64,000 nt of DNA from Saccharum officinarum (Eukaryota; Streptophyta; Magnoliopsida; Poales; Poaceae): assembly GCA_020631735.1 (NCBI GenBank), contig CM036209.1, positions 8,035,451 to 8,099,450 of the forward strand, read 5' to 3'. Under the pieces are notes generated by a model. The model was given only the letters and a program-made list of their open reading frames with translations. It searched no databases and was not told the DNA's origin. Below, piece by piece: positions 32,834 to 46,126 of the stretch (its first letter is position 1; each line of letters opens with the position of its first letter). Made by a program: the position numbers and the translations under genes.

Positions 32834-35166
32834 ATGTCTAATGGGGAAGGACCACCTCCCACCTTTGAGGGAGACGATTTTCCATATTGGAAAATTCGTA
32901 TGGAGGCGTACCTCGAAGCCATAGATGTTGGGTGCCTTAGAGCCGCAACCGAAGGGCTTCCCCCCATAAGGGATCCCGCTAACCCAAGTGGTGACGAGGA
33001 GAAATACGACCGGTGGAATGCAAAAGCAAAAAATGCAATCTACCGGGCACTAGGCAAAGATATCTTCAATCGTGTGCGTAATGCCAAAAACGCTCATGAA
33101 TTGTGGGAGAATCTTTGTGCTCTCCATGAGGGAACTAAGAGTGAGCGTGAGGAACGCTATCATATTGCTTTAAAGAAAATTAATTCTTTTGAGATGCTTC
33201 CTAAAGAAAGTGCTAATGAAATGTACACTCGCTTGAATGTTCTTGTAGAAGATCTCAATGCTCTTGGACTCACTAAAATGAGTCAATCGGATGTTGCAAG
33301 GAGGATCTTGAGTGTTCTCCCCGTTGAGAAGTATGGACATATTGTCACCGTACTTCACCAAAGTGATCTCTCCGCCGCAACACCGACTCAAGTATTGGGA
33401 AAGATCAATGCACATGAGATGTACATGCACATCACTCCGGAAGAGGGTTCATCATCTTCCAAGAAGAAGGACTTGGCCTTCAAAGCTAGCTATGAAAAGA
33501 AAAAGAAGAAGGGCCAAGCCATGATAGTGCAAGAGAGCACAAGTGAGAGTGATATTGATGATGAATCACTTGCACTCATGGTGAGAAGAACCACCAAGAT
33601 GCTAAAGAAGCTCAACAAGAGTGGCATCAAGTTCGATGGCAAGAAGAAGAAATTCTTCACTAGTACCAAAAGGAAGCCAATCTCCGAAATGGATTGCTTC
33701 AATTGTGGAGAACTTGGCCATCTAGCTCATCAATGCCCAAAGCCTCCAAAAGACAAAAACAAGAATAAGTACAAGGGCAAGAAAGATGATTCAAGTGAAG
33801 AAGAAGATGATAAAAGAAAGAACAAACCATACAAGAAGAAAGATGGCAAGAAAAGAGAGTTCTACAAGAAGAAGAAGGGAGGCAAGGCTTATATTGTTGG
33901 TGATTGGCTCACCGACATTGAATCATCATGTGAGTCCTCCGGCGATGAAAGTGATGATGAAAAAGAGAAGATCGCCGCACTTGTGGTTGGGCCATCACCA
34001 TCGTCATCAACGTCTTCATCACCATCTTCACCGCCATCCTCACCGTCATCATCCACTTCCCACCTATGTCTCATGGCTAAAGGTGATCGAAAGGTACAAA
34101 ATAGTGATAGTGATGATAGTGATAGTGATGATGAATATGATGCACCTTCTTATGATGAATTAGTAAAATTGTTAAACAAATATTCTAAAATCATAAGGAG
34201 GACTAGAAATGAAAATGATGAGCTTCAACATGAAAATGAAACACTCTCATCTAAGCTTGAAAGTGCACATGAGACTAGGGATGAGCTCATAGATCAAAAT
34301 GAAACTATGTCTTCTTCTCTCAAGGAGCTCAAAACCTCTAACAAGGAGCTTAGAGATAAACATGATAAAATTGAGAAGAAGCATGGTGAACTCATGACTA
34401 GACTCAACTCTCTAAAAGAAGAATATACTACATTGAAAATCAACTATGATACTCTTATTGTTGCTAATGAGCTAGCTCTTGAGACACATGATGCTACTAA
34501 CCAAATTGTTAAGATTGATATAGCTACATCATGTGATGATTTGATTATTGAGAACCTTGAGCAAGGCTCTAGCGGCAAAGGCAAGAGTGTGGTTGAGGCC
34601 AATGACTATGATGAGTATGTCAAGCTCAAGAGTGAAAATGAGATGCTTAAAGTTGAGAACAAGAAGTTGTTGGCTCTTGAAAAGCAAGCTTCAAATGAGT
34701 CACTTATTGAAGAAAACAAGAAGCTCAAGCAAGAGAAAGAGCATCTCAAGACCGGCCTAAGCAAGTTCACAAGAGGCCAACATTTGCAAAGTGAGCTACT
34801 CATGAACACTGTCATGAAGTTGGATAGGAGTGGCATTGGCTATTTGGCAAATCAAGAGAAGAAGGTCAAAACTCAACAACAACAAAGCAAGTCAAAGCCC
34901 AAGCCAAAGAGATGTGTTGAGTGTGGACAAGAAGGTCATTTTGCTCATGAGTGCAAAACTCCACCACCACAACCCTTGCCCAAGCATGCTAGACCCTTTG
35001 CTTTCAATGCTACTACATGCTTAGAAAGGACTCTAGTGGAAAGATGAAAGTTATGTTCTTGGGTCCTCCTAACAAGAATAGGCCAAAGAAAATTTGGGTT
35101 GCCAAGTCACTAGTTGAAAAAGTTAAGGGTCCCTCTCAAGTTTGGGTCCCTAAACAAAAGGCTTGA
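32834..35166 (+). pseudogene. gag: Gag polyprotein, copia copy 2, one late frameshift
   Basis: The frame is open for 737 codons from ATG 32834 through both CCHC knuckles and the coiled coil. A missing base at about 35009 (AATGCTACTAC where copy 1 has AATGCCTACTAC) then throws it into a stop at 35045. The normal gag tail continues in the shifted frame to TGA 35164-35166. The loss sits in a CC doublet in a region with other such losses, so a base-calling error is as likely as a mutation. Residue changes against copy 1 are scattered (for example the Arg in YWKIRMEAY, and Glu-Asp in VLVEDLNAL). Confidence 0.9.
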
Positions 35167-35180
35167 TCTCTTGTGTGTAG

Positions 35181-36587
35181 GTGAACTACAAGACCGGTGG
35201 ATCTCATTGGGTGATTGATAGTGGTTGCACACAACACATGACCGGTGATCCTCGTATGTTCACCTCACTTGAAGAGGATGGGGTATGCCAAGACAAGATC
35301 ACATTTGGGGATAATTCTAAGAGCAAAGTCAAGGGTATAGGCAAGGTTGCAATATCAAATGATCATTCTCTCTCCAATGTGCTCTATGTTGCTTCATTGA
35401 GTTTCAATTTACTATCCGTTGGGCAACTTTGTGATCTTGGCTACCAATGCTTGTTTGGTCCAAATGAAGTGGTTGTTACCAAGATAGATGACAAGCAAGT
35501 GATTTTCAAGGGTTTTAGATACAATAATCTTTATCTTGTTGACTTCACCTCCGAAGATGCAAACTTGATGACATGTTTGTTCACCAAGACCACCCTTGGA
35601 TGGCTTTGGCATAGGAGGCTTGCTCATGTTGGAATGAACACTCTCAACAAGCTATTGAAGAAAGAACTAGTAAGAGGCTTAAAGGATGTAAAGTTTGAAA
35701 AGGACAAACCTTGTAGTGCATGTCAAGCCGGCAAACAAGTTGCAAACACTCATCCAACCAAAGCCTACATGTCAACATCAAGAGTGCTAGAACTCCTTCA
35801 CATGGATTTGTTTGGTCCTACAACTTACAAGAGTTTGGGTGGAAATCTTTATTGTCTTGTGATTGTGGATGACTTCTCAAGATACACTTGGACTTTCTTT
35901 CTTCATGACAAATCCGAAGTGGCAAGTTGCTTCAAGAAGTTTGCAAAGAGAGCTCAAAATGAATTTGAAGTCAAGATAAAGAAGATTAGAAGTGACAATG
36001 GAAAAGAGTTTGACAACACCAACATTGAAGCCTATTGTGATGAAATTGGAATCAAGCATGAAGTGTCATCAACCTACACTCCTCAACAAAATGGTGTAGT
36101 TGAGAGGAAGAACCGGACCTTGATCACTCTTGCAAGAACAATGCTAGATGAGTACAATACACCGGAAAAATTGTGGGCCGAGGCAATCAACACCGCATGC
36201 TATGCTTCAAATCGCCTCTTCCTACAAAAGTTCCTTTGCAAGACCCCTTATGAGTTGCTAAATGGGAAGAAGCCGGACGTCTCATTCTTCCGGGTGTTTG
36301 GTTGCAAATGCTACATCTACAAGAAGCGTCAACACCTAGGGAAGTTCCAAAGACGTTGTGATATTGGTTTTCTTGTTGGCTACTCATCAAAGTCCAAAGC
36401 ATATAGAGTATTTAACCACGCCACCGGTTTGGTTGAAGAAACATATGATGTGGAATTTGATGAGTCTAACGGCTCCCAAGGAGCAATTGAGAATTGTGAT
36501 GATGTAGGTGATGAACCATTGAGGGAGGCCATGAAGAACATGCCGGTAGGTGACATTAAGCCTAAAGATGATGAAGACGATGTATAA
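35181..36587 (+). CDS. pol: Protease and integrase part of copia pol, copy 2
   Basis: 468 codons, identical in protein to copy 1 except Thr for Ile at residue 5. The protease DSG, the zinc motif and the D,D35E triad are all present. It has the same upstream TAG (35178-35180) and the same terminal TAA (36585-36587). It lies in the same frame as the RT ORF that follows at 36660. Confidence 0.93.
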   Translation: MNYKTGGSHWVIDSGCTQHMTGDPRMFTSLEEDGVCQDKITFGDNSKSKVKGIGKVAISNDHSLSNVLYVASLSFNLLSVGQLCDLGYQCLFGPNEVVVTKIDDKQVIFKGFRYNNLYLVDFTSEDANLMTCLFTKTTLGWLWHRRLAHVGMNTLNKLLKKELVRGLKDVKFEKDKPCSACQAGKQVANTHPTKAYMSTSRVLELLHMDLFGPTTYKSLGGNLYCLVIVDDFSRYTWTFFLHDKSEVASCFKKFAKRAQNEFEVKIKKIRSDNGKEFDNTNIEAYCDEIGIKHEVSSTYTPQQNGVVERKNRTLITLARTMLDEYNTPEKLWAEAINTACYASNRLFLQKFLCKTPYELLNGKKPDVSFFRVFGCKCYIYKKRQHLGKFQRRCDIGFLVGYSSKSKAYRVFNHATGLVEETYDVEFDESNGSQGAIENCDDVGDEPLREAMKNMPVGDIKPKDDEDDV

Positions 36588-36659
36588 ATTGTCAATCCAC
36601 CATCATCATCATATGATGAAGACGATGTATAAATTGTCAATCCACCATCATTATCATAT
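36570..36659 (+). repeat. 45-bp in-frame tandem duplication with two TAA stops, copy 2
   Basis: Units at 36570 and 36615; TAA at 36585-36587 and 36630-36632. Because pol is otherwise open across this point, these two codons alone separate integrase from RT. Confidence 0.92.
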
Positions 36660-38306
36660 GTGCCTCAAGATGATGACAAGAATGAGAGAGTTGAAAATGA
36701 AGACACCCATGTCTCTCATCATCAAGCCAAGGCACAAGCACAAGACGTTGATGCTCCTCATCCCACCCCTCAAATGAATGTAGAAGAAGCTCTTCAAGAT
36801 CCGGATTGGGTGAATGCCATGCATGAAGAATTGAACAACTTCGCCCGAAATCAAGTATGGACACTTGAAGAGCATCCAAAAGGTGCAAGAATCATTGGAA
36901 CCAAGTGGGTGTTCCGCAATAAGCAAGATGATCAAGGGGTAGTGGTAAGAAACAAGGCAAGACTAGTGGCAAAAGGGTTCTCTCAAGTTGAAGGTCTTGA
37001 TTTTGGAGAGACTTTTGCACCCGTTGCAAGACTTGAAGCCATCCGTATCCTACTTGCATATGCATCACATCATGATATGAAACTATATCAAATGGATGTG
37101 AAAAGTGCATTCTTAAATGGCTTTATAAATGAACTAGTCTTTGTTGAACAACCTCCCGGGTTTGAAGACCCTAGATATCCTAATCATGTTTATAGGTTGT
37201 CCAAGGCGCTATATGGGCTCAAGCAAGCCCCTAGAGCGTGGTACGAGCGCCTTCGGGACTTCCTCATTGAGAAGGGCTTCACCATTGGGAAGGTTGACAC
37301 CACACTATTCACCAAGAAATTCAAAGAAGAGATCTTCATTTGTCAAGTATATGTTGATGATATCATCTTCGGGTCAACAAATGAAGACTATTGCAAAGAA
37401 TTTGGTGAATTGATGTCAAAAGAGTTCGAGATGTCAATGATTGGTGAGCTAACATTCTTCCTTGGGTTTCAAGTCAAGCAAATGAGAGAAGGGATCTTTA
37501 TTTCTCAAGAGAAGTATACCAAGGATCTTCTCAAAAGATTCAAGATGGAAGAATGCAAGCCAATCAAGACCCCAATGCCAACTAATGGACATCTCGACCT
37601 AGATGAGAGAGGTAAACCAATCGATCAAACTCTTTACCGTTCTATGATTGGTAGCTTGTTATACCTTACCGCATCTAGGCCCGACATCATGTTTAGTGTG
37701 TGCATGTGTGCCCGCTTTCAAGCATGCCCTAAAGAACCTCACTTAAGTGCCGTAAAAAGAATCCTAAGATATCTTAAGTATACTCCAAGCATCGGACTAT
37801 GGTACCCCAAAGGAGCTAGATTCCAACTAGTTGGCTACTCTGATTCGGATTATGCCGGTTGCAAAATTGATAGAAAAAGCACATCCGGAGGGTGCCATTT
37901 GCTTGGGAGATCCTTAGTATCATGGTCATCGAAAAAGCAAAATAGTGTGGCTTTGTCCACCGCCGAGGCGGAATACATTGCCGCGGGGGCTTGTTGTGCA
38001 CAAATCCTATACATGAAACAAACCCTTCTAGACTATGGAGTTGTTCTTAAAAAGGTGCCGTTTTTATGTGACAATGAAAGTGCGGTTAAAATTGCTAATA
38101 ATCCGGTACAACACTCTCGCACCAAGCACATTGATATCCGCCACCACTTTCTAAGAGATAACGTTGCTAAAAATGACATATCACTAGAAGGTGTAAGAAG
38201 TGAGAATCAATTAGCGGATATCTTCACTAAACCTTTGGATGAAGCTACTTTTTGTAGGTTGAGAAGTGAACTAAATGTGCTTGATTCTAGTAACTTTAAA
38301 AGATGA
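36660..38306 (+). CDS. pol: Reverse transcriptase and RNase H part of copia pol, copy 2
   Basis: 548 codons open from directly after the tandem duplication, in frame with the integrase ORF. The linker [18 protein letters not shown] precedes the RT domain. RT carries [12 protein letters not shown] and YVDDIIFG; RNase H carries GYSDSDYAG and [11 protein letters not shown]. From the shared ATG (36774) on, the protein is identical to copy 1. This is the best-preserved pol segment in the window. The first listed codon is not a proven start. Confidence 0.93.
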   Translation: MPQDDDKNERVENEDTHVSHHQAKAQAQDVDAPHPTPQMNVEEALQDPDWVNAMHEELNNFARNQVWTLEEHPKGARIIGTKWVFRNKQDDQGVVVRNKARLVAKGFSQVEGLDFGETFAPVARLEAIRILLAYASHHDMKLYQMDVKSAFLNGFINELVFVEQPPGFEDPRYPNHVYRLSKALYGLKQAPRAWYERLRDFLIEKGFTIGKVDTTLFTKKFKEEIFICQVYVDDIIFGSTNEDYCKEFGELMSKEFEMSMIGELTFFLGFQVKQMREGIFISQEKYTKDLLKRFKMEECKPIKTPMPTNGHLDLDERGKPIDQTLYRSMIGSLLYLTASRPDIMFSVCMCARFQACPKEPHLSAVKRILRYLKYTPSIGLWYPKGARFQLVGYSDSDYAGCKIDRKSTSGGCHLLGRSLVSWSSKKQNSVALSTAEAEYIAAGACCAQILYMKQTLLDYGVVLKKVPFLCDNESAVKIANNPVQHSRTKHIDIRHHFLRDNVAKNDISLEGVRSENQLADIFTKPLDEATFCRLRSELNVLDSSNFKR

Positions 38307-38800
38307 GCTTGTGTTGTCCCTTGCATTGCATTTGTATTATATGTCATGTTTAATTACCCGCAATGCATCTAGGGCTTGACTAACATGGTTACGATAACCC
38401 TCCTTTGGAGGAGTGAAGAAGCCTAACCGTGGATCAAACTTGACAAGCAACCTAGCTTTACTTACTTGTTTTGCATTGCATATGCATGGTTGTTGTTTTG
38501 CCGTTCCTTTTTCGGTTAAGTTTTGAGCAACCTCTGTGTTCGTCCATGGGTAGAGAGAGCATTTTGACGCTCCCAAGGGTTCAAAAGCTCTATTGCATGG
38601 CCATACGTTGCTCCTCGGGTGTTTGTTGCCTACTTTCCTAAAAATAATATTAGCCTAAGGCAAACTATTTTGAGAAACTTGAGGGTTTGAGTAAGGTCAC
38701 TCATATCTTGTTCCAATTGGTGTTTATCTGTGTCTCTTTGAATTGGAACTTGATTGGGAGAAGTCGCGTCTAAGTTCGGAATAAAAAAGGGTGAAAAACA
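38307..38800 (+). other. Post-pol spacer of copia copy 2
   Basis: Same as 21136-21629; nothing recognisable. Confidence 0.5.
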
Positions 38801-39146
38801 GTGACCGAACGCTGGACCGGACGCTGCACCGGACGCAGTGTTGCTTCACCACCGTGTCTGGTCCCGGTGACCACCAGCGCGTCCGGTCATCCTGAAGACC
38901 GTCTCCTGATCTAGTGATCGGACGCTGCACCGGACGCGGCCCTGTTGACCACCGCGTCCGGTCCCGATAACCACCACCGCGTTCGGTCATCCGTCTCAGC
39001 TTTCCAGGCAAATCAAAACCGGACGCTGTCAGCGTTCGATCGCGAATAATCGGACACGTCCGGTCATTCCAGGAGCTTACTGGAATGTGACCGGATGCTG
39101 CCTCTCCGCGTCCGGTCATATCGACCACCGCGTCCGGTCATCGCGT
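38801..39146. repeat. Internal GCGTCCGGTC motif array, copy 2
   Basis: Base-for-base equivalent of 21630-21975, followed by the same CATATAATC (39166-39174). Confidence 0.85.
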
Positions 39147-39862
39147 ATCGAGCGGATCTAACCCCTCATATAATCTTTCGCGTTCCTTCTTTTTCTTCGC
39201 CGGTACAACTCGCAACCGCCGCCTCCGTGCCCTAACGCGCCGCGCCACCGCTCGCCGAAGCTCTCCGCCGCACCTGTGCCACCACCCGGCCCTGCAGCTG
39301 CTCTCCTCTCGCGCACGCGCCGTATCCGCCACCACGCCCACGCAACCGCCATTCACCGCGCCGCCATCTCCGCCGCCGCCGCCGCCGTGAGCCGCTGCTG
39401 CTGCTGCTAGTGACCGTGCACGACCTCCGACCAGTCTCTGCCATCGCATTCATCCTCGATCTTCGGCCATCACGCGTCGCCCTAACCCTAGGGTTCGTTC
39501 TGCAGTGTCTCCTTCGTTCGTCGTCGAAACGTCCCTCACGCGACGTCTTCGCTCGAGCGCTCGTCCGGTGCGTCGGGAAGTCTCGCGACCTAGGTCATCT
39601 CATCTCATCACCGCTTTCTCGTTGATCCGAGCGAGTTTGTCGGTGTGTCGGGGTAATTGCTGTTCTGTTGATTGAATCCGAGGCCAAGCCTGTGGATACG
39701 GATTGAGGCCAAGGCTCTCGAGTGTCAGTACATCATCTTTCAGAGGTTTTCCAACAGTGTGACAGTATGGTTCGTTGCAAGAATGCCGGTGGTGCTCCTA
39801 GTGACGGGGACGACAGTCCTCCTCGTCTGTCTGAGGTTGCGCATGGAAAGCGCATAAAGATC

Positions 39863-42125
39863 ATGGCTAGAAAAAAGAAGACTCTCACTGATGCAGAGAT
39901 AGCTCAGGCAGTGGCAGAAGCAGCAGATGCAGTAGAAAGGGGTGGCAGGAGCAGTGGTATACGCATTGGAGACAGTCGTTTTCATCTTGAAGGACGACAG
40001 CTTGGTACAGAGACCACTGAGACCACTGAGGGCACAGAAGTGCAAATGGATGCAGATACTATGTTAGTTGATCCACCTGCAGCACCTTCAGAGGAGACAG
40101 CGGAACAGCCAGCTCAGACTCCATCACATGGTGACTCCCAGGCCAGAGGGCCAGCGTCGTTGAGGACGTCCACCTCCGAGAGTTAGAGGTACACCCCCAG
40201 TTGAGCACTTTGACTTGAGAGGTGCTACTGCACGACAGGTGCAAAGTTTGAGATTTGTTGAGGTCAGCCGGTGGTTCCCACCTCAGAGGGACTTCAGAGC
40301 TTCAGAGGGATTCTATACTCCTCTCCAGGAGGACTTTTATAGAGCTCTTGTTGACAGTGGCATTGCTTTTCGACCACAGAGGGTCTGTCGCATTGAGTCA
40401 CTTATTGAGGTAGTGGGTGAGCAGCTACGTCCGCACCTGTCCTATCTACCAGGCCTGTCAGATTTTCTTGGACGGACAGGTGCATACTACGGCACTTGGG
40501 TTAGGGAGTTCTATGCTTCATTATGGATTGATCCAGCCCATGAGTTCATACACTTTGCATTCAGAGGCCGTGACCGTAGACTGTATAACTCCAGAGTACG
40601 GGAGATTCTCAGACTCCTAGCTTCAGACACGAAGATTCACCAGCTCTGCTTTGGTCAGACAGCTCCACCTAGACGCCCTCATGGCGGTTCTGTGCCACCT
40701 ACAGACCTGATCCGACCCTGTTTTCGTGAGCCTTTTGGCGAAGGGTCTCGTCGCACACCTGCCAGTCTGACACTGATTGCCCGAGTCTTGGATGCTATTG
40801 TCAGACGCACTCTTCTTCCCAGACTTGGTTACAGAGAGGGACTCACTAGGATGCAGCTTTGGGTAGTTCACCACCTTTCACAGACACCTTTTGACATTTG
40901 AGATCTTATGGTCAGTGAGATGGAGGACACCCTGGCAGAAGGCTTCAAGGGACACCGTCAGCTGCCCTATGCTCATTGGATTTGTTTCATCATCAGATCT
41001 GCACTTGAGCTGCCTTCAGAAATAAGTGCTGAGATAACTGAAACCACTACTGCTTTTCCTAAGTATGATATTCGTCAGCTATGGGCTTCAGTTACTAGAG
41101 AGCAGGGCCCTGCACCAGGATAGAGAGAGAGACCTGAGGTGCCCGAGACAGCGGCTGAGCAGGATGCAACCATACAGGGTCTTGCTGAGGCAGAACTTGC
41201 AGATCTAGATGCTCAGCCCGCTGATATAGCTGAGGATGAGGCCTCTGACAGCACTGACGAGGACTATCAGCCCATCCCCAGGTATTGGTCTCCTAGGCCT
41301 CACGATCACGAGGCCGGTGGCTCTGGTTCAGCCTCCCGCTCAGACCCAGCCATGGTGGCTATACTTAAGAGGCTGACCTAGGCACAGGAGCGACAGGAGC
41401 TTCAGCTACAGAGACAGGCTCAGGACACAGCTGCTGCGTTTGCATAGATACAAGCTCGACAGGATGAGTTCCAAAAATAGCAGCTTGAGATACAGCGCCA
41501 ACAGGTCGAGATGCAGCATCAGCAGTATGAGATGCAGCGACAGAGTGCAGCTAGCCAGCAGCAGTACTTGGAGCTTCTACGTCACCTAGTCACAGTTGGT
41601 GCTCCTCCACCTGCATCTATCCTGACTTCAGCTTTACCATTCAGTGGACCTTTAAGTCAGGATCAGCCAAGCTTTCAGTTCACATCTCCACAGCTATAGG
41701 TTCCTCAGTCATTCCAGTCCCCGAGCTACACGCCCATTCAGACGGGGTTTACTCCTTTAGACCAGCCTCGCCCTCACATGTTGACCGGCACACCGTTCAT
41801 TGATCTGAGTGCCACATATAGCGAGTTGACTGGTCGGCCGACACCCTCGCACACCACATTTGCTACTTCTTCAGGGTTGTCAGGTTCAGAGGCAGTTTTC
41901 CTTCCAGTGACAGGGACAGGCACTACAGAGATTGTTCCGTCATCTGTTGCCTCGATAGATCCCCCAACTTTTGGCTTACTTCAGGCTCAGGTCACAGAGA
42001 CTGCTTCACTTATCGCTACTTCGACAGCACCTGTTCCTGTTGATCAGACCCAGACCGCTTCACAGCCGCGTGCTTCTTCAGAGGGTCAGCCAGATAGCTC
42101 TGAGTCCGAGGGAGACATCTCTTAG
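39863..42125 (+). pseudogene. Extra (env-position) ORF of the copia element, decayed, copy 2
   Basis: Same layout as copy 1: Lys-rich start, frame change at about 40166-40212, 228-residue globular part to TGA 40899-40901, Gln-rich tail with TAGs. Only two substitutions were noticed against copy 1 (about 41652 and 41670). Four single-base length differences lie in homopolymers (for example CCCCC at about 41962 here). With that C present, the final frame stays open to TAG at 42123, whereas in copy 1 it shifts. The last part of the protein is therefore better read here. Confidence 0.6.
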
Positions 42126-42628
42126 TTTGTGATTACTCCGCGCTCCTCGGCACCCGACTCGACTCCGTCTATTCTCCCGTCAGATCCTTAGATTAGCTTT
42201 TGGCGTTTGATGCCAAAGGGGGAGAGAGAGTAGATTCAGGGGGAGCTTTTGTTAAAGGGTTTTTGTTCTTTTCTTGTGTGCTACTCTCATGCATTATGTT
42301 TACTTTACAGTAATTGCATTCGTGTGACATGTGATCTTATGAGATATCTTAAGTCTATATGGTTTATCTAATCACAGCTTTAAAACATGCCACTTGTTTG
42401 TTTTTTTTGCTCATAAGGTTGTACTTCCGTGCCTTACTCCGATTTTATATGAGCTTTGTTTTATGTGTACTAACTCTTCATGTTTTATACTATGAGTACA
42501 CTCAGTTGGCTTGGAACACATAAGCATTGACTAACCCCTTGTGCTTACAGCTCTATGCTTATGTGAACCAAGCATGATCAAAAACCTCAACTCATATCTT
42601 CTGAATCTAAGTGTTGTCATCAATCACC

Positions 42629-42642
42629 AAAAAGGGGGAGAT
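42629..42642 (+). promoter_or_regulatory. Polypurine tract, copia copy 2
   Basis: AAAAAGGGGGAGAT abutting the 3' LTR. Confidence 0.9.
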
Positions 42643-44361
42643 TGAAAGCATCTAGGCCCCGGTGTTGGTTTCGGCAATTAATGACAACACATAATTACCA
42701 TGACTAACGTGTGTTTTGCAGAAACATCGGTAAGTTAGGTCATGGAGATGATAACTGCTTTGAGCAATATGGCAGTCATGTCCCTTGATGGAAATCGTTT
42801 CGGTTTTCAAAGGATCAACGAAAAGATTAAGGACGGTTAGTTCCAGATGTCAAGGTGTTGAGATACATCTAGAATAGTCGTTAGGATCTTTGTTTCTTCC
42901 TTTGACCGTACTATGAAGAGGGGCATGAGCGAGTAGCTTGACCTAGGTGAGTCTTATGTTTAGGTGTGGTGCACACTTGTCAAACTTAGCACTAGGTAGC
43001 TCGAGAAAAGCTCAGAGTACAGTTAGAAGCGACTTGGTTCAAGTTGCATTGCGTTTAGAAGACATTTGAGCCGTTTACCTATGACCAGACGTGGTCCTGT
43101 CATGACCGGACGCGTCCGGTCAGTACAAAGTCTTAACTGCGTTTTCGGCTGACTGACCGGACGCGGTCCTTGAGAGGACCGGACGCGGTGGTCAGGCTGA
43201 CACGTGTTCTAGAGGGTAAACAACAAAGATCGGACACGACTGTGAAAAAAGACCGGTGTGTCCGGTCATGTTCCAGTAAGGTCCAGCGGAGACCTGACGT
43301 GTCCGGTCACCTATGAACGGACGCGGTCGTGCGTCCGGTCTTGTTCCAGTAAGGTCCCGTGGTGACCTGACGCGTCCGGTCACCTATGATCGGACGCGGT
43401 GTTGCGTCAGGTCAAATTTCCAGAGAGCTCTTGCATGATCGGACGCGTCCGATCATCCCTGATCGGCGCGTCCGGTCATCTCAGACCGGCGCATCCGGTC
43501 AACACAGATCAGCACGTCCGGTCTCTCAGTACAGGTTTCTGTTTTCGACCGTTACAACTGACCGGCGCATCCGGTCATATCGATAGGCGCGTCCGGTCAG
43601 TGTGCGTCTGGCTGTTTCGAAAGGTAACGGTTGGATTTGTCTAAGGGGTCTATAAATACAACCCCTCCACATCTTTTAGAGATCTCTTGCTCATTTGTTT
43701 AGCTGAGAAACACCTTTGAAGTGCAAGGGAGTGCAAGAGCCATAGTGAGGATTGAGATTTGCGAATCAAAGTTTGAGAATCCTCTCTAGTGACAAGAGTC
43801 TAGCAAGTGTGCATCTATCTTCTCATTAGACTTGTTGTGGTCAAGTGAGAGTTCTAGCTTGTTACTCTTAGTGATCGCCATCACCTAGATGGTTTGGTGG
43901 TGATTGGGAGTTCGGTGATCATCCGACGAGATTGTGGGTGACCCAACTCAAGTTGTGAGCGGTTTTGGGTGATTCGCCGCGACGGAGTGTCAAAGAATCA
44001 ACCCGTAGAGAGCACTTGATCCTTGCGCGGATCAAGGGGGAGCTACACCCTTGCGCGGGTGCTCCAACGAGGACTAGTGGGGAGTGGCGACTCTCCGATA
44101 CCTCGGCAAAACATCGCCGTGTTCCTATCCCTTACTTTCAAGCATTTACTTTCTTGCATTACTTTCATTGCTTGATTACTTTCCTAGAATTGCCTTGCTA
44201 GTCTAGGATTGGAACTTAGGGTGCATAACTTTTATCGGTAGAAACACAAGGAACACAAGTAGGCACTAGGGGTGAAGTTTGGCTTGTAGGATTTAATTCT
44301 TGCAATTAATTTTTTAGAAAAGCCCAATTCACCCCCCCTCTTGGGCATCTTGATCCTTTCA
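42643..44361 (+). repeat. 3' LTR of copia copy 2
   Basis: 1719 bp, TGAAAGC to CTTTCA. Against the copy 1 3' LTR I see only single-base length differences (for example GAAAAAAG against GAAAAAG at about 43242). Confidence 0.95.
43651..43658 (+). promoter_or_regulatory. TATA box, copia 3' LTR copy 2
   Basis: TATAAATA in the conserved context. Confidence 0.65.
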
Positions 44362-45592
44362 GAGGGGTCGACCGACTCGACCCCGGGTCATGCGAGTTAG
44401 AAGTTTTTTGGGGTCCAGACTTCCCGTCGAGCGGGCCTCGTACGAGTCGGAACTTAGTCGAGGGTGCCCTGTTTTCACACATTTGCGGTCTTGGATCAGC
44501 GTATCCATGTAGATGGAGTTTTGATTTAGTTTTTTATGGGGTCCTCAAGGCATGGATTCTTTGAGGGTTTGCCCCTTTTAGTCGTTGGTTGTGGGTACCC
44601 CTAATTTAGGTACCCGACAGTAGCCCCCGAGCCTATGCGTGAGTGTGGACACTTTCGCAGAGGCTCAGCGTGTTATGAACTGGAGTCTTAGCATCGTTGC
44701 TCTTTCGGTGGGTGCGTGCGAGCGCACCCACCGGGTGTAGCCCCAAGGCCTCGTAGGAGTGGGTGACTCCTTCGAGGACTTTCGGTATGCTATGTTGAGA
44801 GGCGCTCCCATGTTCGAGCCCTCGTGGCACGCTTAGTCCTCTTTCGTCAAGGCTAGCTTATTGTGGGCAAGCCCCCGAGCCTCGTATGTGTGAGGTCGAT
44901 CAGGGTCCCGCCCGTTTTTGATCGTATGACCCTCATGCATCCTTTAGGTAAGGAGGAGGGATGTGAACGCCGTACTACCCCTGATGGCTGGGTTCTGATG
45001 ATCTATGGTGAGCTGCTAGCGGGTAATTCGAGTGGGAGCCCATGCCCCGTCAGGTAGGGGTTGGCTGGCGGCCACGGAGGCGCTCTCCAAAAGTGCCAAA
45101 GGGTTGTCGCGTGGATCTTGGCTCCGATCGATGGGATCCGAGGGCTTGATGCCTCCCTCCGAGGGGATTCCACCGCCGATGCCTCCTTTAGCCTCGAATA
45201 TGTCTAAGGGCGTCTCGAGAAAGCAGCTCGAGCCCTAGCCTTGTATGGGCCCGCTCTCAGTCATCCCTAACTCTGTTTACTCAAGGACAGCTGTTGAACC
45301 CTGGTCGAGGGCCAGCTTTCGAACCCTCGAGGTTTGAAGTGGGCTCGGAGCCCGTGGTTCCTTCGCCTGGAAGTGTCCGTCGGTGAGCCTTCCTTGCCGC
45401 CCATTGGGGTGTGTCTTTTTAGGGAGGAAGTGGAAACAGCGTGGTAGTAGGCGGCGTGGCAGGCGATTAGCGAGCGAACGGCTGACACGTGCCTATGCGT
45501 GAGGGTTTCGAGGGAGCAGTTAGGTAAGGGCATTAAATGCAGAAACTGCACTTGCCTTTTCGTCGGATCCGTCCATTGGTCTTCTGCCGGGG

Positions 45593-45600
45593 TATAAATA
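45593..45600 (+). promoter_or_regulatory. TATA box before the N1 transposon gene, copy 2
   Basis: TATAAATA, equivalent of 28410-28417. Confidence 0.55.
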
Positions 45601-45732
45601 CGAAGCCCAGCATTTCATTTGTTCCTTCCTAGCCCTTTGCAACCGTGTTCCCCTTCCCTTGCCTCCATCAGCCATTCTCTTCTGCCGCCGTCATCCCTTC
45701 CGCTCCGCTACCGTAGCCGAAACCTTGTGCTG

Positions 45733-46126
45733 ATGGCAGGAAAGAGCCTAGTCCTCCCCACAGAACCGTGGATTCGTTCCTCGGTGACAGAGAAAAAACT
45801 CTAGGAGCTCGTCCACGACGGCCTCCTGCGTCCAAGGACCAGCCGAGACCTGCCGGAGTGGAGGGTGCCGCCGACCAGCCACCGGGAGCCGGCGCCACCA
45901 GAGGGATACGTGGTCAGCTTTGTCGCTTTCCACTAGAGGGGGCTCGGAGCACCACCGAGCCGTTTTATGCGAGCCATCCCGCATTATTATGGGATGGAAC
46001 TCCATCATCTCGCCCCCAACTCTATCTCACAGGCCGCCATTTTTGCGGCTGTCTGTGAGGGGTACTTGGGGGGTTGAGCCCCACTGGAAGCTATGGCTCC
46101 ACCTCTTTAAGGCGGAACACTTTGCC
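45733..46126 (+). pseudogene. 'Putative gypsy-type transposon' domain gene, decayed, copy 2
   Basis: Same sequence and same breaks as 28550-28943: TAG 45802-45804, a TAG after VAFH and a frameshift near 46068. Because both copies agree, these breaks are real and not read errors. Confidence 0.72.

Larger units (their letters stand above)
31066..44361 (+). mobile_element. Ty1/copia retrotransposon, SIRE/Maximus-like, copy 2 (13,296 bp)
   Basis: Same element, same insertion site and same GAGGG duplication (31061-31065 and 44362-44366) as copy 1. It lacks the gag TGA and the pre-RT frameshift of copy 1, but has its own 1-base deletion near the end of gag (about 35009). It shares the TAA pair between integrase and RT and the damaged third ORF. 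Substitutions against copy 1 cluster in the 5' LTR and gag; pol to 3' LTR is nearly identical. Confidence 0.95.
44362..46126 (+). mobile_element. Element N1, right part, second copy
   Basis: Equivalent of 27183-28943. Homopolymers are longer here (CGACCCCGGG, TTTTTTGGGG, CTTCCCGTCG), as if this copy were better polished. The hairpin recurs at 44706-44733. Confidence 0.6.
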